This document shows positions 34,448 through 44,495 of a stretch of DNA of 64,000 nucleotides, piece after piece. How positions within the stretch are numbered: position 1 is the stretch's first letter; each line of letters opens with the position of its first letter. The stretch covers positions 124,001-188,000 of the forward strand of contig JACKEB010000022.1 of the NCBI GenBank assembly GCA_020633205.1, in the 5' to 3' direction. The position numbers were made by a program, and so were the translations under genes. Origin of the DNA: Polyangiaceae bacterium. GTDB taxonomy: Bacteria; Myxococcota_A; Polyangia; Polyangiales; Polyangiaceae. The notes beneath the pieces were generated by a model that worked only from the letters and a program-made list of their open reading frames with translations, had not been told where the DNA came from and did not search any database.

Positions 34448-35511
34448 CAGCGCCTTCGCCCGCGGTCACCACCCATGCCGTGCCCCGGCCCACCGCGCCG
34501 ACGACCTGGCTTGTCTTCCTGACTCATCACGAGGACGTAGTCGAAGCGGCCTTCTTCCAGGAGCTTGGGGAGACCGGGCTCGTCGCCTTCGCGCCATGGA
34601 CGAATGCTGATCACCTTGGCCTCCTGGTTACGGCGGCGAATGCGATCGGGGATGGCGCTGTTTTGACAGTGCCCAAGCCCCGCCAGGATCAAGAGCTGAC
34701 TCGCCGGCGCGCGCTTCACCAACCACTTGTTGGCGGTCTCCGCCATGGTCTCATCCCACGCGACCTGCGCCTCGTAGTACTTGCGCCGCGAGGAGACGGG
34801 GGGCGGGTGATGAGCCATGGCCTGCTCGAAGTACTCGCGGTGAGCGCGATCTCGCAGGTTCATGTCCCGGGGCAGGCGAGCGCGCTCCTCGGGGCTCAAC
34901 CCTTTGAGGCCCACGCGCGCGATCTTGCGGCTCATCTCTTGTTCCAGGTTGAGTCCTAGAATTGCCACGCGGTTTTGTTTCGCGAGCCACCACATCGGCG
35001 CGTAGTAGCCAAAGTCGTAGCCCCAAGTCTGGTTCCACTGGAGCTCGTCCAGGGTTTCTCGCGGCTTCGCTTCGCCGCTCGACCAGCGGTTCAACGCGGG
35101 CTGCTTGCGGCGGCTCACCATTTCGAGGCCCAGGGCGACGCCGCGGCCGTTCATTTGGCGGCGCTCGATCAGCTGGTTGAGCACCAGGTACTGGGCCCAG
35201 TGGTGGTGAACGTCGTCATGCTGCTCACCGACGCATAACACGTCTGCCGTGGTGATATCCGTGAGCAGCTCCTCGACGCTGAGCGCGCTGCCGTCTTTGA
35301 CGCGCACTCCGTGGAACTCCTGGGGGGCAGGCAGCTCGATCGCTGTGAAGCGCGGCGAAACCGGCTTGTCCGAGTCCGCCGCCTCGTGATCGATGGGCGC
35401 GACGTCGTCACCTGGCGCCTTGGCGGCGGGGCGACCACAGGCGCTGAGCGCCAGGGTGAACGCCACGACGAGCCACTGAGTGGCCGCAAATGCGCCCTTG
35501 AGCTTCTGCAT
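34447..35511 (-). CDS. ChaN/DUF399-family lipoprotein
   Basis: The product is 354 aa from the ATG at 35511, which opens the signal peptide with lipobox TLALSACGRPAA; an in-frame TTG six codons upstream is an alternative. The ChaN (haem-binding uptake, TIKI-like) pattern is present: VLCVGEQHDDVHHHWAQ, ALGLEMVSR, YDFGYYAPMWWLAK and LLILAGLGHCQNSAIPDRI. The C-terminus is Arg/Gly-rich. It starts 14 bp after the helicase stop and overlaps the transporter start. Confidence 0.82.
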   Translation of the reverse strand: MQKLKGAFAATQWLVVAFTLALSACGRPAAKAPGDDVAPIDHEAADSDKPVSPRFTAIELPAPQEFHGVRVKDGSALSVEELLTDITTADVLCVGEQHDDVHHHWAQYLVLNQLIERRQMNGRGVALGLEMVSRRKQPALNRWSSGEAKPRETLDELQWNQTWGYDFGYYAPMWWLAKQNRVAILGLNLEQEMSRKIARVGLKGLSPEERARLPRDMNLRDRAHREYFEQAMAHHPPPVSSRRKYYEAQVAWDETMAETANKWLVKRAPASQLLILAGLGHCQNSAIPDRIRRRNQEAKVISIRPWREGDEPGLPKLLEEGRFDYVLVMSQEDKPGRRRGGPGHGMGGDRGRRR

Positions 35512-35525
35512 GCGGCGAGCTTCGT

Positions 35526-37979
35526 TCAATAGCCCCGGTCGCGCAACTCCTCAGGCAGGAGGCGACTCGGCTTCCCGGAAGCGACGACCCACAGCTGGTG
35601 CGCCGCGCGAGTTGCCGCAATGTGCAGCAGGTGGCGGGCCTCATCGTCCTCGGGGTAGGAGCTCTCGTTGACGTCGAGCAGCACGACGTAGTCGAACTCG
35701 AGGCCCTTCACCTGGCGTACGTCGGTGACGTCCACGCCCGCACGGAACGGAAAGTCTTGAGCGGCGATGCGGCGCAGGAACGGCACTTCGCCCTTCTTCA
35801 AGCCGTCGTAGTAGATGTCCGCTTGCTCTGGGTAGCGGCCGATCACGCACACGGTGCAGTTCGGCTCCTCGGCCATCAGGGTACGCAGCGCCTCGCTCAG
35901 GAAGCCCACCGCGTCCCCAGCGTGAGCGAACCGGAACAGCTCCACCGGGGCGCCATGGCGCGTCGCCGCCGGTGGATCGTCCGATGCTAGCGGTCCGAGG
36001 ACTGCGGTCGAGAACTCCATGATTTCCGCAGTGGAGCGATAGGAGAGCTTGAGCGGCTCGACGGCTACGTGATTCAGCCCGAGCCGGGAGAGCGTGCTGT
36101 CCCAGCCAGTGAAGCCGTTGTCCATATGCAAGCGCTGCGCGACGTCGCCCGCGAGCGTGACGCTCTGGGCGCGGCTGACGGTGCCAATCACCACCGCAAG
36201 CTCCACCGGGCTGAGGTCCTGCGCTTCGTCGACGAGTACGTGCTCGTAGACCAACGCCTCCTTGCCCTTGCCGCGCATCAGCGGGCCCCGCATGCGTTGC
36301 ACCAGTCGGAGCAACAACGTGTCGTCTTCGCGGTCGAGCTTCGCATGCTCTTCAACGTCTCCGCCGTCGATGGCGGTGAACGGCTCGTCGTCTTCACGCG
36401 GCTCTTCGACGCGCTTCTGGGGTCGCGGTCCGCGCTTTTCTCCAGCTCTGGACTCACGCTGGTCCGCCGCGCGCTGGGCGTCTTCCTGGTGACGCTCGAG
36501 CTCGTCCAAGGCGAGGTTGACGCGCTGGGAGCAGTAGGCGTGTGCGCGCTCAATTTCCGCGCGGCTCAAGTCGCCCGCGTCCTTGAATGCCTCCAAGAGC
36601 TTCGGCAGATCGCTGAGGATCTCAGCCCAAGCGGTCGCGACGTCTCGCGCCTCGGCGCGGCAGCGATTGAGCATCGCTTCCGTGCGGGTACGCACCGCGG
36701 CGGGCAGCCTCGTGCGGGGCTCGGTGACCTTGTTCAGCGCGGCGTGAATCTTGTGGGAGAGGGGGCGAGGGTCCGTCGGGGTGCGACGGTAGGCTCCGAG
36801 CACGGCGTCACGACCGCTGTCCTGAGCGCCATCTAGCGCCGCTTCCAGCTGTTCGTGAATGCGCTGTTCCACGCGGTTCACGTAGTCGTCGATCGCGTCC
36901 AGCATGCAGGGGTGCTTCTTCAGGCGCGTCACGTTGGCTGGCGTGTCGTCCGTGTACGCCCTTGGCATCCCGTGGACGTGGGAGAGACGCAGCTTGCTCG
37001 CCCATTCCTCGTAGGTCCGCACAGCGACGCCCGAGACGCCCAGCGCAGGTAGGACGCGAGCGACGTAGCGCGCCAGAGCGTCGTTGAACACGACGATCAA
37101 CATTTTATCCGGACGGAAACGTCGGTTGTCCTGGAACGATAGATACGCCAGCCGGTGCAGGCCGATGGTGGTCTTACCGGAGCCAGCGCCGCCTTGGATC
37201 ACCACCAGGCCCGAGTCGGGGCGGGTGATGAGATCGAACTGGCGGGGGTCGATCAGCGCGGTGATCTCCTTGAGGTGCTTGTCCTCACGCCCGTCGGCGC
37301 CTTGCACACCCAACTTGCCCGGGCGGTGGTGGTCCTCTGCGCGCAACGCAGAGCCTTGTCCGCCGTGCAGGCGGGTGGACGAACCGGCGCGCTGCCACTC
37401 ATCTTCGCGCGCGCGCACGAAGGTGCCCTGGGGAGAGACGATGCGGCGAAGCACACCTTCGCTGATGGCAAGGCTCCGGCGCGTGAGGACGTCGCCTTCC
37501 ACTTCTCGGTCGCCGAATACCTCGACGTAGTCTTCGCCTTCTTCGTAGCGGTAGAATAGGCGGCTTACTGGAGCATCACGCCAGTCGACGATGCGCACAC
37601 CGCTCTTGGTGTCGAGGTACGTCGAGCGCCCAATCAACACCTCCCGGGTGCGCTCCCCCTCGTTGAGCACCATGCGGCCGAAGTACGGCGACGTCGGGTC
37701 CACCCAGCCTTCGGTGCTGACGCGGTGACGCGAGGCGAGGGTGGCGATGCGCTCCATCTGCTCGACCAACGGAGGCACGTCCTCGAGCCGGGCGTTGGCG
37801 ATTTGGTCGCGCAAGCTGATCAGCTGAGAGTCGTAGTCGATCTCCTGGGCCACCGGCTTGGCTTGGGTCTTCTGCCGGAGGTGGTCGACTACGCGCTCCA
37901 AGCAATCGCGTTCCTCCGCGACGATGGTGTGTAGTTCTTGGTCCTCGGTGGGCATTCTTTTCGCGGAGTCGCTAGTCAT
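35526..37979 (-). CDS. HelD-like UvrD-family helicase/ATPase
   Basis: The product is 817 aa from the ATG at 37979; other starts lie 3 codons upstream and 8 codons downstream. The N-terminal part is coiled-coil-like, followed by the HelD-type IVDWRDAPVSRLFYRY segment. Walker A is VIQGGAGSGKTTIGLHRLAYL-like at about residue 265 and Walker B is VDEAQDLSPVEL at about 585. Late motifs are VKGLEFDYVVLLDV and HIAATRAAHQLWVV. HelD proteins remove or recycle stalled RNA polymerase in Gram-positive bacteria. It heads a four-gene unit with ChaN, CNT and glycerate kinase. Confidence 0.82.
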   Translation of the reverse strand: MTSDSAKRMPTEDQELHTIVAEERDCLERVVDHLRQKTQAKPVAQEIDYDSQLISLRDQIANARLEDVPPLVEQMERIATLASRHRVSTEGWVDPTSPYFGRMVLNEGERTREVLIGRSTYLDTKSGVRIVDWRDAPVSRLFYRYEEGEDYVEVFGDREVEGDVLTRRSLAISEGVLRRIVSPQGTFVRAREDEWQRAGSSTRLHGGQGSALRAEDHHRPGKLGVQGADGREDKHLKEITALIDPRQFDLITRPDSGLVVIQGGAGSGKTTIGLHRLAYLSFQDNRRFRPDKMLIVVFNDALARYVARVLPALGVSGVAVRTYEEWASKLRLSHVHGMPRAYTDDTPANVTRLKKHPCMLDAIDDYVNRVEQRIHEQLEAALDGAQDSGRDAVLGAYRRTPTDPRPLSHKIHAALNKVTEPRTRLPAAVRTRTEAMLNRCRAEARDVATAWAEILSDLPKLLEAFKDAGDLSRAEIERAHAYCSQRVNLALDELERHQEDAQRAADQRESRAGEKRGPRPQKRVEEPREDDEPFTAIDGGDVEEHAKLDREDDTLLLRLVQRMRGPLMRGKGKEALVYEHVLVDEAQDLSPVELAVVIGTVSRAQSVTLAGDVAQRLHMDNGFTGWDSTLSRLGLNHVAVEPLKLSYRSTAEIMEFSTAVLGPLASDDPPAATRHGAPVELFRFAHAGDAVGFLSEALRTLMAEEPNCTVCVIGRYPEQADIYYDGLKKGEVPFLRRIAAQDFPFRAGVDVTDVRQVKGLEFDYVVLLDVNESSYPEDDEARHLLHIAATRAAHQLWVVASGKPSRLLPEELRDRGY

Positions 37980-38185
37980 CTGGGGCATTGGCTCGCTGGC
38001 TCTTGGGGGGCGACTTGGGGTCGCGGGTACCAAAATCAAGCAATCGCCCCACCTAGCATCTTTTGCTGGGCGTCGCACCGTGCGGGGGGGGCTTTTTTCG
38101 ACCCGCCAACTCCGTGAAAAGTCAGCGGATTTCGCGCACTCGCCAGCGCTGGATCGGGAACTAGCCAGTGGGCGGTTTCTCGGGC
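37980..38185. other. 206-bp gap between Ppx/GppA and HelD genes
   Basis: Contains two G-runs (TCTTGGGGGG at 38001 and a G8 run near 38092 followed by CTTTTTT). No gene is seen. It probably holds the promoter of the HelD unit, but no good hexamers can be picked. Confidence 0.45.
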
Positions 38186-39730
38186 TCAGTCCTCGTCGGA
38201 GCGCTCGGCGCGGAGGACTTCGACGTCCAGGTCTAGCGCTTTGCCGAGGGGCTCGCTGCGGCGTTGCCCGCCCCAGATCGCGAGCTCGAGGTCGTCCTCA
38301 CCGCTCACCCGCAGTCGCAGCACGCCATCGTGGGCCTCACAGCGGACGTTGTTGACGGACTGGCTGTTCGAGCGATCGAGACCGACGCTGATGCGCAAGA
38401 TCGCGCTCAGCACCTTCAACGCGCGCCTGGTTGGCTTGTCCAGGGCTTTGACTCGGGGATGCTTCTTGGATGGCTCGCTCTTGCGATGAAAGAGCACCAC
38501 CAGGCTGATCAGCTCGACCTCTTCGTCGTTGAACCCGCGGATCCCCGAGTTCGAGATGATGTAGTCTGAGTGGGCTTGGTAGTTCCGAAAGCCGATATAT
38601 TGCCCTACGGAAAAGAGGAAGGCAGAGTACTCCAAGATCTCCCGCTCACGGGAGCCCAGCTCGTGAAAGAGTACCGTCTGATCGAAGATCTGCAGCGCGA
38701 GCTTCGATACGTGGCGCTCCCGGGGCCCACCCATGCCGTACTTGCGGGCGAGCTGTAGAGTCGCTCGAGGCCGCACGTCAGGGATCGAGAGCAGTGCGCT
38801 ACCATCCGTCTTGCGCCCTAAAAACTCCAGGATCACGCCCTCGCGCAGGGAGGCCTCGCAGAGAGTGATGCTGTCGGCGTTGGCCAGCTCGAGTAGCTCG
38901 CACAGCAGAACCGAGCCTAGATGGATGGTATCGCTGCGCTCCCGATCGACGCCCTTCAGGTCGCTGCGCTCGGCTTGGGGAGCGGCGACCAGGCGTTCCG
39001 AGAGGCGACGCAGGTCCTTCAGGTCGGCGACCTCCGCGTTCACGGAGCGCCAGGCCTGCTTGCCTGCCAGGCGATGGGCGGCGTCGCCCAAGGCGCGAAT
39101 CGTGCCCGACGTCCCCACCACGCGGCTGAACCCCAGCGCCTTGGCGTGTTTGATGGCTGGACCGGCGACGCGCTTCACGTGGTCTTCGAGCTGCTTGCGG
39201 CGTCCCTTGCCAAGGGGTTGTTCACCGAAGAGATCCCGAAGTCGCTGAACGCCGAGCTTCACGCTCTCGCTCAGGAGCAGGTGCCGCGTGTCGCCGACGA
39301 TCAACTCGACGCTGCCACCACCGATGTCGATCTCGAGGATCTTGTCGTTGCCGAACTCCAGCGCATGGCGCACCGCCAGATAGATCAGCCGCGCCTCTTC
39401 GCGTCCGGAGATCACCCGGGGCTCGATGCCTGTCTCGACCCCAACGCGGGAGAGGAACTCGCCGCCATTTTCCGTATCGCGGATCGCCTCCGTTGCTACC
39501 GCGAGGATCTCGTCGGCGCCGAGGCGGTCCGCCAGCTTGCGGTAGCGGCCCAGCACCTCCAGACCGGCGTCGAATGCTCGAGGGGTGAGGCGATGGTCGC
39601 GAAAAGCGCCGGCCCCGAGCTTGACCATGTCCTTTTCGCGGTCGATCACCTCGAAGCTCTCGCGGCCGGTGGTCTCGGCCACCACCATGTGAATCGAGTT
39701 GGAACCGATGTCGATTGCCGCGAGTTTCAT
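38186..39730 (-). CDS. Exopolyphosphatase/guanosine pentaphosphatase (Ppx/GppA)
   Basis: The product is 514 aa. Actin-like ATPase motifs are AAIDIGSNSIHMVVAET, ATEAIRDTENG, LEIDIGGGSVELIVG and GTSGTIRALGDA; the C-terminal HD-type helical domain has YSAFLFSVGQYIGF and ELISLVVLFHRK. It hydrolyses polyphosphate and/or pppGpp, tying it to stress signalling. It overlaps the esterase gene upstream by 4 bp (ATGA). Confidence 0.92.
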   Translation of the reverse strand: MKLAAIDIGSNSIHMVVAETTGRESFEVIDREKDMVKLGAGAFRDHRLTPRAFDAGLEVLGRYRKLADRLGADEILAVATEAIRDTENGGEFLSRVGVETGIEPRVISGREEARLIYLAVRHALEFGNDKILEIDIGGGSVELIVGDTRHLLLSESVKLGVQRLRDLFGEQPLGKGRRKQLEDHVKRVAGPAIKHAKALGFSRVVGTSGTIRALGDAAHRLAGKQAWRSVNAEVADLKDLRRLSERLVAAPQAERSDLKGVDRERSDTIHLGSVLLCELLELANADSITLCEASLREGVILEFLGRKTDGSALLSIPDVRPRATLQLARKYGMGGPRERHVSKLALQIFDQTVLFHELGSREREILEYSAFLFSVGQYIGFRNYQAHSDYIISNSGIRGFNDEEVELISLVVLFHRKSEPSKKHPRVKALDKPTRRALKVLSAILRISVGLDRSNSQSVNNVRCEAHDGVLRLRVSGEDDLELAIWGGQRRSEPLGKALDLDVEVLRAERSDED

Positions 39731-40470
39731 CCCTCACCCCCATCCGATCCGTCGCCCGAGAAGACTGCGTCCAGGAACTGGCCAGCGGCGCCGAGCAGCG
39801 ACTGGGGTAGCTCGTGCTGGCCGTTGAATGGGAGCCACTCGAGGGGCAGTGACGCGGCCTCGAAGAGCGCCTTCAAACGCTCCGCGTGCTCAAAGGACAG
39901 CAGCGGGTCGTGGCGACCATGGCTCTGCAGGACGCGCATGGGCGGTCGCTCGCTACCTCGCTTGGCGAAGCCAGCTCGCCAACGGGGCTCCGCCAGCAAG
40001 GTTCCGCTCATCACCCACAGCCCGCGCAGCGCGATATTATTCCGTGCGGCAACATCGCACGCGAGCATCGACCCTTGGCTGAAGCCGCCCAGCACCAGGG
40101 GTAGCCCCTGCATCCCGAGCGCTTCTTGCATCTCGTTCAGGCAGCGCTCGAGCTGCGTGCTCACGGCGGCGAGCTCTGGGGGTTCTTCCTGGGTGCGGTC
40201 GCGATGCTCGCCGCGGGCCATCGCGCGTTCTAGAGCTACGACGTCGATCGGCCACCAGGCTCGCGCGTCGAATAGTGGATCGAGCACGAGTGGGGCTTCG
40301 GGGAACGCGTAGCGGACTCCTGGGGGCGTCGGGATCTGCCGCCCGAGAGGCACCAGATCGGACCCGCTCGCTCCGAAGCCATGCATCAACACCACGAGCC
40401 CGCGAGGAGTTTCCCCGGGGCGCAACGCGCTCAGTCGGACGCCAAGTCCACCGAAGCTAGTCAGCTCCAT
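39727..40470 (-). CDS. Phospholipase/carboxylesterase-type alpha/beta hydrolase
   Basis: The product is 247 aa; the ATG at 40470 opens directly into the fold (MELTSFGGLGVRL). The oxyanion region VVLMHGFGASGSD, nucleophile elbow LVLGGFSQGSM, the Asp in QSHGRHDPLLSF and the His in NGQHELPQ form the expected triad. It is like the YpfH or acyl-protein thioesterase group. It is translationally coupled to the Ppx/GppA gene. Confidence 0.88.
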   Translation of the reverse strand: MELTSFGGLGVRLSALRPGETPRGLVVLMHGFGASGSDLVPLGRQIPTPPGVRYAFPEAPLVLDPLFDARAWWPIDVVALERAMARGEHRDRTQEEPPELAAVSTQLERCLNEMQEALGMQGLPLVLGGFSQGSMLACDVAARNNIALRGLWVMSGTLLAEPRWRAGFAKRGSERPPMRVLQSHGRHDPLLSFEHAERLKALFEAASLPLEWLPFNGQHELPQSLLGAAGQFLDAVFSGDGSDGGEG

Positions 40471-40654
40471 GGCTGCAAGGCATACCCGAAATCCGGGACG
40501 CGCGCTGAGGCAAGGCGGCGCCTCCGGGCAGTTCGCGACTTGGAATGTCGACAACTGCCCTCGAATGGCCCTATGACTAGAGGGAGATCGATCCGATGAG
40601 CAGCTCCCGCCGTGAGCCAGGGTGCAGCGTTCCGCAACGTAAAGGTTGCGGGCG

Positions 40655-41605
40655 ATGACCGCGTGGCTGAAGGACCGCCACGGTGTCCGCATCCAGCTGT
40701 CCGCGGCTGGGGTGATGTTGGGGCGCGATTCGACCTGCAGCATCGTGCTGTCGTCTCCCTTCGCGAGTCGTCGCCACGCGCTGGTGACCCACGGAAAGCA
40801 GGGGACGCAGATCTTCTGCCTTGGGCGCCACGGAGTTCAGGTCAACGAGCGGCCGGTCCAGATCGAAGCCTGGCTCCAGGATGGCGACGTACTCGAGCTG
40901 CCTGGCGCGCGCTTCTCCGTCGAGATCGAGCCAGCGAGCAGCTCCCCGGGGCCCTGGTTGCTCGAGACCGATTCCCAGCGCTACCGGGTGCTGGGACCGA
41001 TCTTCAGCATCGGTGGTGGCGCGAAGGATCAGCTCAACGTCTCCGGCTGGCCCCCTGGAGCCCTGGTGCTGACCACCGTCGATCGCGGCTTGGTGGGGCA
41101 AGCCACGGCGGCCATCGAGATCAACGGTCGCAGCGTCGTCGAAGATGAACTCATCTCGATGGATGACCGCGATGAGATTTCCTACGGCGGAACACGCTTG
41201 CGCTTGCTGAGGGACGGCAAGGGGATCGCCAGCACGTCGGGCGACGCGGATCACTTTCCAGTCAGCGTCGACCTCGAGTTTCTGCCGAACGGTGGGCTCC
41301 TGCGGATCTGCCTCGACGATGAGTACCGCGTGTTCCTCGCGGATAGGCGCTGTGACCTGATCGCGTCGCTGTTGCGGCCCCCAGCGCCAGCAAAGCCTGG
41401 CGATTGGGTCAGCGACGCCCAGCTGATCCCGATGATTTGGCACGGTGACGGCGCGACTCGGGTGCAGCTGAACACCTTGATCCACCGCACTCGCCAGACG
41501 CTGACTCAGGCTGGGGTCGATGGTTCACGCCTGGTTGAGCGGGCGCGCGGCGGGCGCGGAACGCGCTTCTTGATCGGGCCCGCGACGCTGGTGAGTGTGG
41601 TCTAG
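40655..41605 (+). CDS. FHA-domain protein with C-terminal winged helix
   Basis: The product is 316 aa from the ATG at 40655; a TTG three codons upstream is an alternative. An FHA domain (about 1-95) shows the phosphothreonine-binding pattern GVMLGRDSTCSIVLSSPFASRRHALV and later VQVNERPV. A second, degenerate FHA-like sandwich spans about 100-185. The C-terminal 110 residues look like a winged helix of the OmpR type (ATRVQLNTLIHRTRQTLTQAG, then GGRGTRFLIG). It probably reads the output of the adjacent Ser/Thr kinase and acts on DNA. Confidence 0.8.
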   Translation: MTAWLKDRHGVRIQLSAAGVMLGRDSTCSIVLSSPFASRRHALVTHGKQGTQIFCLGRHGVQVNERPVQIEAWLQDGDVLELPGARFSVEIEPASSSPGPWLLETDSQRYRVLGPIFSIGGGAKDQLNVSGWPPGALVLTTVDRGLVGQATAAIEINGRSVVEDELISMDDRDEISYGGTRLRLLRDGKGIASTSGDADHFPVSVDLEFLPNGGLLRICLDDEYRVFLADRRCDLIASLLRPPAPAKPGDWVSDAQLIPMIWHGDGATRVQLNTLIHRTRQTLTQAGVDGSRLVERARGGRGTRFLIGPATLVSVV

Positions 41606-41668
41606 GCGTTGATCCCCGAGGCAGAGTCGGCTCGGTCAAATGACGGAGGCGCCGACCCATGTCGGCTG

Positions 41669-41690
41669 GCTGATATCGGGCTGATATCGG
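41669..41690. promoter_or_regulatory. Two adjacent 11-bp repeats upstream of the kinase gene
   Basis: GCTGATATCGG occurs twice head to tail (41669-41679, 41680-41690). Each has a GATATC core and the 11-bp period puts both on one face of the helix. It lies about 80 bp before the kinase start, where a regulator such as the neighbouring FHA-winged-helix protein could bind. Confidence 0.45.
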
Positions 41691-41771
41691 TGGGGGTGTG
41701 TTGCTGCCTTAGCCTCAGGTTCGGGCATTGGCCCCAGGGGCGCGAGCAAGCGCGCGCTCGAACGGACCGCC

Positions 41772-43300
<1,529 letters not shown>

Positions 43301-43301
<1 letters not shown>

Positions 43302-43334
43302 TATGATTACCGTGCAGAAATGGAGTCAGGCATG
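43301..43334 (+). promoter_or_regulatory. Possible extended -10 promoter of the TPR gene
   Basis: TAGTATGAT spans the kinase stop codon and the following bases; TATGAT is a near-consensus -10 in otherwise GC-rich DNA. It could give an internal promoter for the gene starting at 43332. Confidence 0.4.
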
Positions 43335-44363
43335 AGAAGTCAGTTGTTCGCCCTCTCTTTGGCCACGTTGTCAGCCGCTGGGTTGTGGGGTGGAACCGCG
43401 AAGGCGGTGGACCCGGTGGCTGAGTCGATGTTTCAGCAGGCGCTGACCATGATGCAGGACGGCGACTTCGAGAAGGCATGTCAGACCCTGGAGGCCAGCC
43501 AAAAGCTCGAGAAAAAGAGCGGAACGTTGATCGTCTTGGCCAACTGCTACGAGCACCTCGGGCGCACCGCGACGGCCTGGGCGCAGTACAAGGAGGCGGC
43601 CGCGATGGCTCGCTCCGAGGGCAGAGACAAGCACGCCGCGAAGGCGACGGAGCTGGCGCGCAAGCTCGAGTCCCAGCTCACCAAGCTCCGCATCGACGCT
43701 CAGCAGCTGCAAGGTGGAGTCGACCTGAAGGTGACCTTGGATGGGAAAGTGGTCGTCGCCGGGTCCCTCGGTGTGGCCTTTGCTGTCGACCCAGGTCATC
43801 ACGTGATCGAAGCTTCCGCGCCGGGGCGCCGCACTTGGGTCCACGAGTTCGAGATCGTCGGCGCTTCACCGCCCACGGTGATCGCCGTGCCCTTGCTCGA
43901 AGAAGTGCCAGAGGAACCGGCGAACACTGCGCCAGCCCCGGTAGCGAGCAAGCCAGAGCCGGAGCCCGTTGTGCCCGTGGTGTCGAGTGACGTCGCCGGC
44001 GACGCGGGGCCGCAGGCCGGGGGACCGCCCACCTGGGCGTGGGTCGCGGGAGGGACGGGCGTCGTGCTGCTGGGGGCGGCGACGTTCTTCTTCCTCGACG
44101 CCAGCAGCGCGGGCTCGGACCTGGACGCGCAGTGTGGTTCCTCGAGGAATAAATGCCCGACGGGGTATGACGCCGACGCGGACTTCTCGCGAGAGAAGCG
44201 CGGTTATGCCCTCGGCTGGGGGCTCGGTGTCGCCGGCCTCGTCGGCGCAGGCGTGTTCGTGGTTGGGCTCACCTGGAGCTCTGACGACGGGCAGGCCACG
44301 CTGCAGCCGAGTGTCGCCGCCGACCAGCGGTCGGGCTTCCTGGGAGTGAACGGAACCTTCTAA
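43332..44363 (+). CDS. Exported TPR protein with PEGA-like domain and membrane helices
   Basis: The product is 343 aa. The ATG at 43332 is chosen over the one 12 bp upstream because it directly opens the signal peptide (MRSQLFALSLATLSAAG). TPR-like helices span about 30-120 (MFQQALTMMQDGDFEKACQ, ANCYEHLGRTATAWAQYKEA), then a PEGA-like beta domain with VTLDGKVV and PGHHVIEASAPG. A Pro-rich linker and two hydrophobic helices (WVAGGTGVVLLGAATFFFL, LGVAGLVGAGVFVVGLTW) end the protein. Paired with a kinase, this layout is common in myxobacterial signalling loci. Confidence 0.8.
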   Translation: MRSQLFALSLATLSAAGLWGGTAKAVDPVAESMFQQALTMMQDGDFEKACQTLEASQKLEKKSGTLIVLANCYEHLGRTATAWAQYKEAAAMARSEGRDKHAAKATELARKLESQLTKLRIDAQQLQGGVDLKVTLDGKVVVAGSLGVAFAVDPGHHVIEASAPGRRTWVHEFEIVGASPPTVIAVPLLEEVPEEPANTAPAPVASKPEPEPVVPVVSSDVAGDAGPQAGGPPTWAWVAGGTGVVLLGAATFFFLDASSAGSDLDAQCGSSRNKCPTGYDADADFSREKRGYALGWGLGVAGLVGAGVFVVGLTWSSDDGQATLQPSVAADQRSGFLGVNGTF

Positions 44364-44495
44364 CCACTGGTTATTGGCCGGGGCGCGCGCGGCTCCTGGG
44401 ACGCGCGAGGGGTGAGCGTGGACTCGCCAGGCGGAGCTCCATCCGGCGCCCGAGGTGCTTCTTCAGATTATTGCCGCAAGGAAAGGAAGAATGAA

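Noticed and set aside
38060..38110. Terminator at the G8-CTTTTTT tract
   Set aside because: The T-run faces the plus strand, where no gene runs into it, and no stem precedes it on the minus strand.
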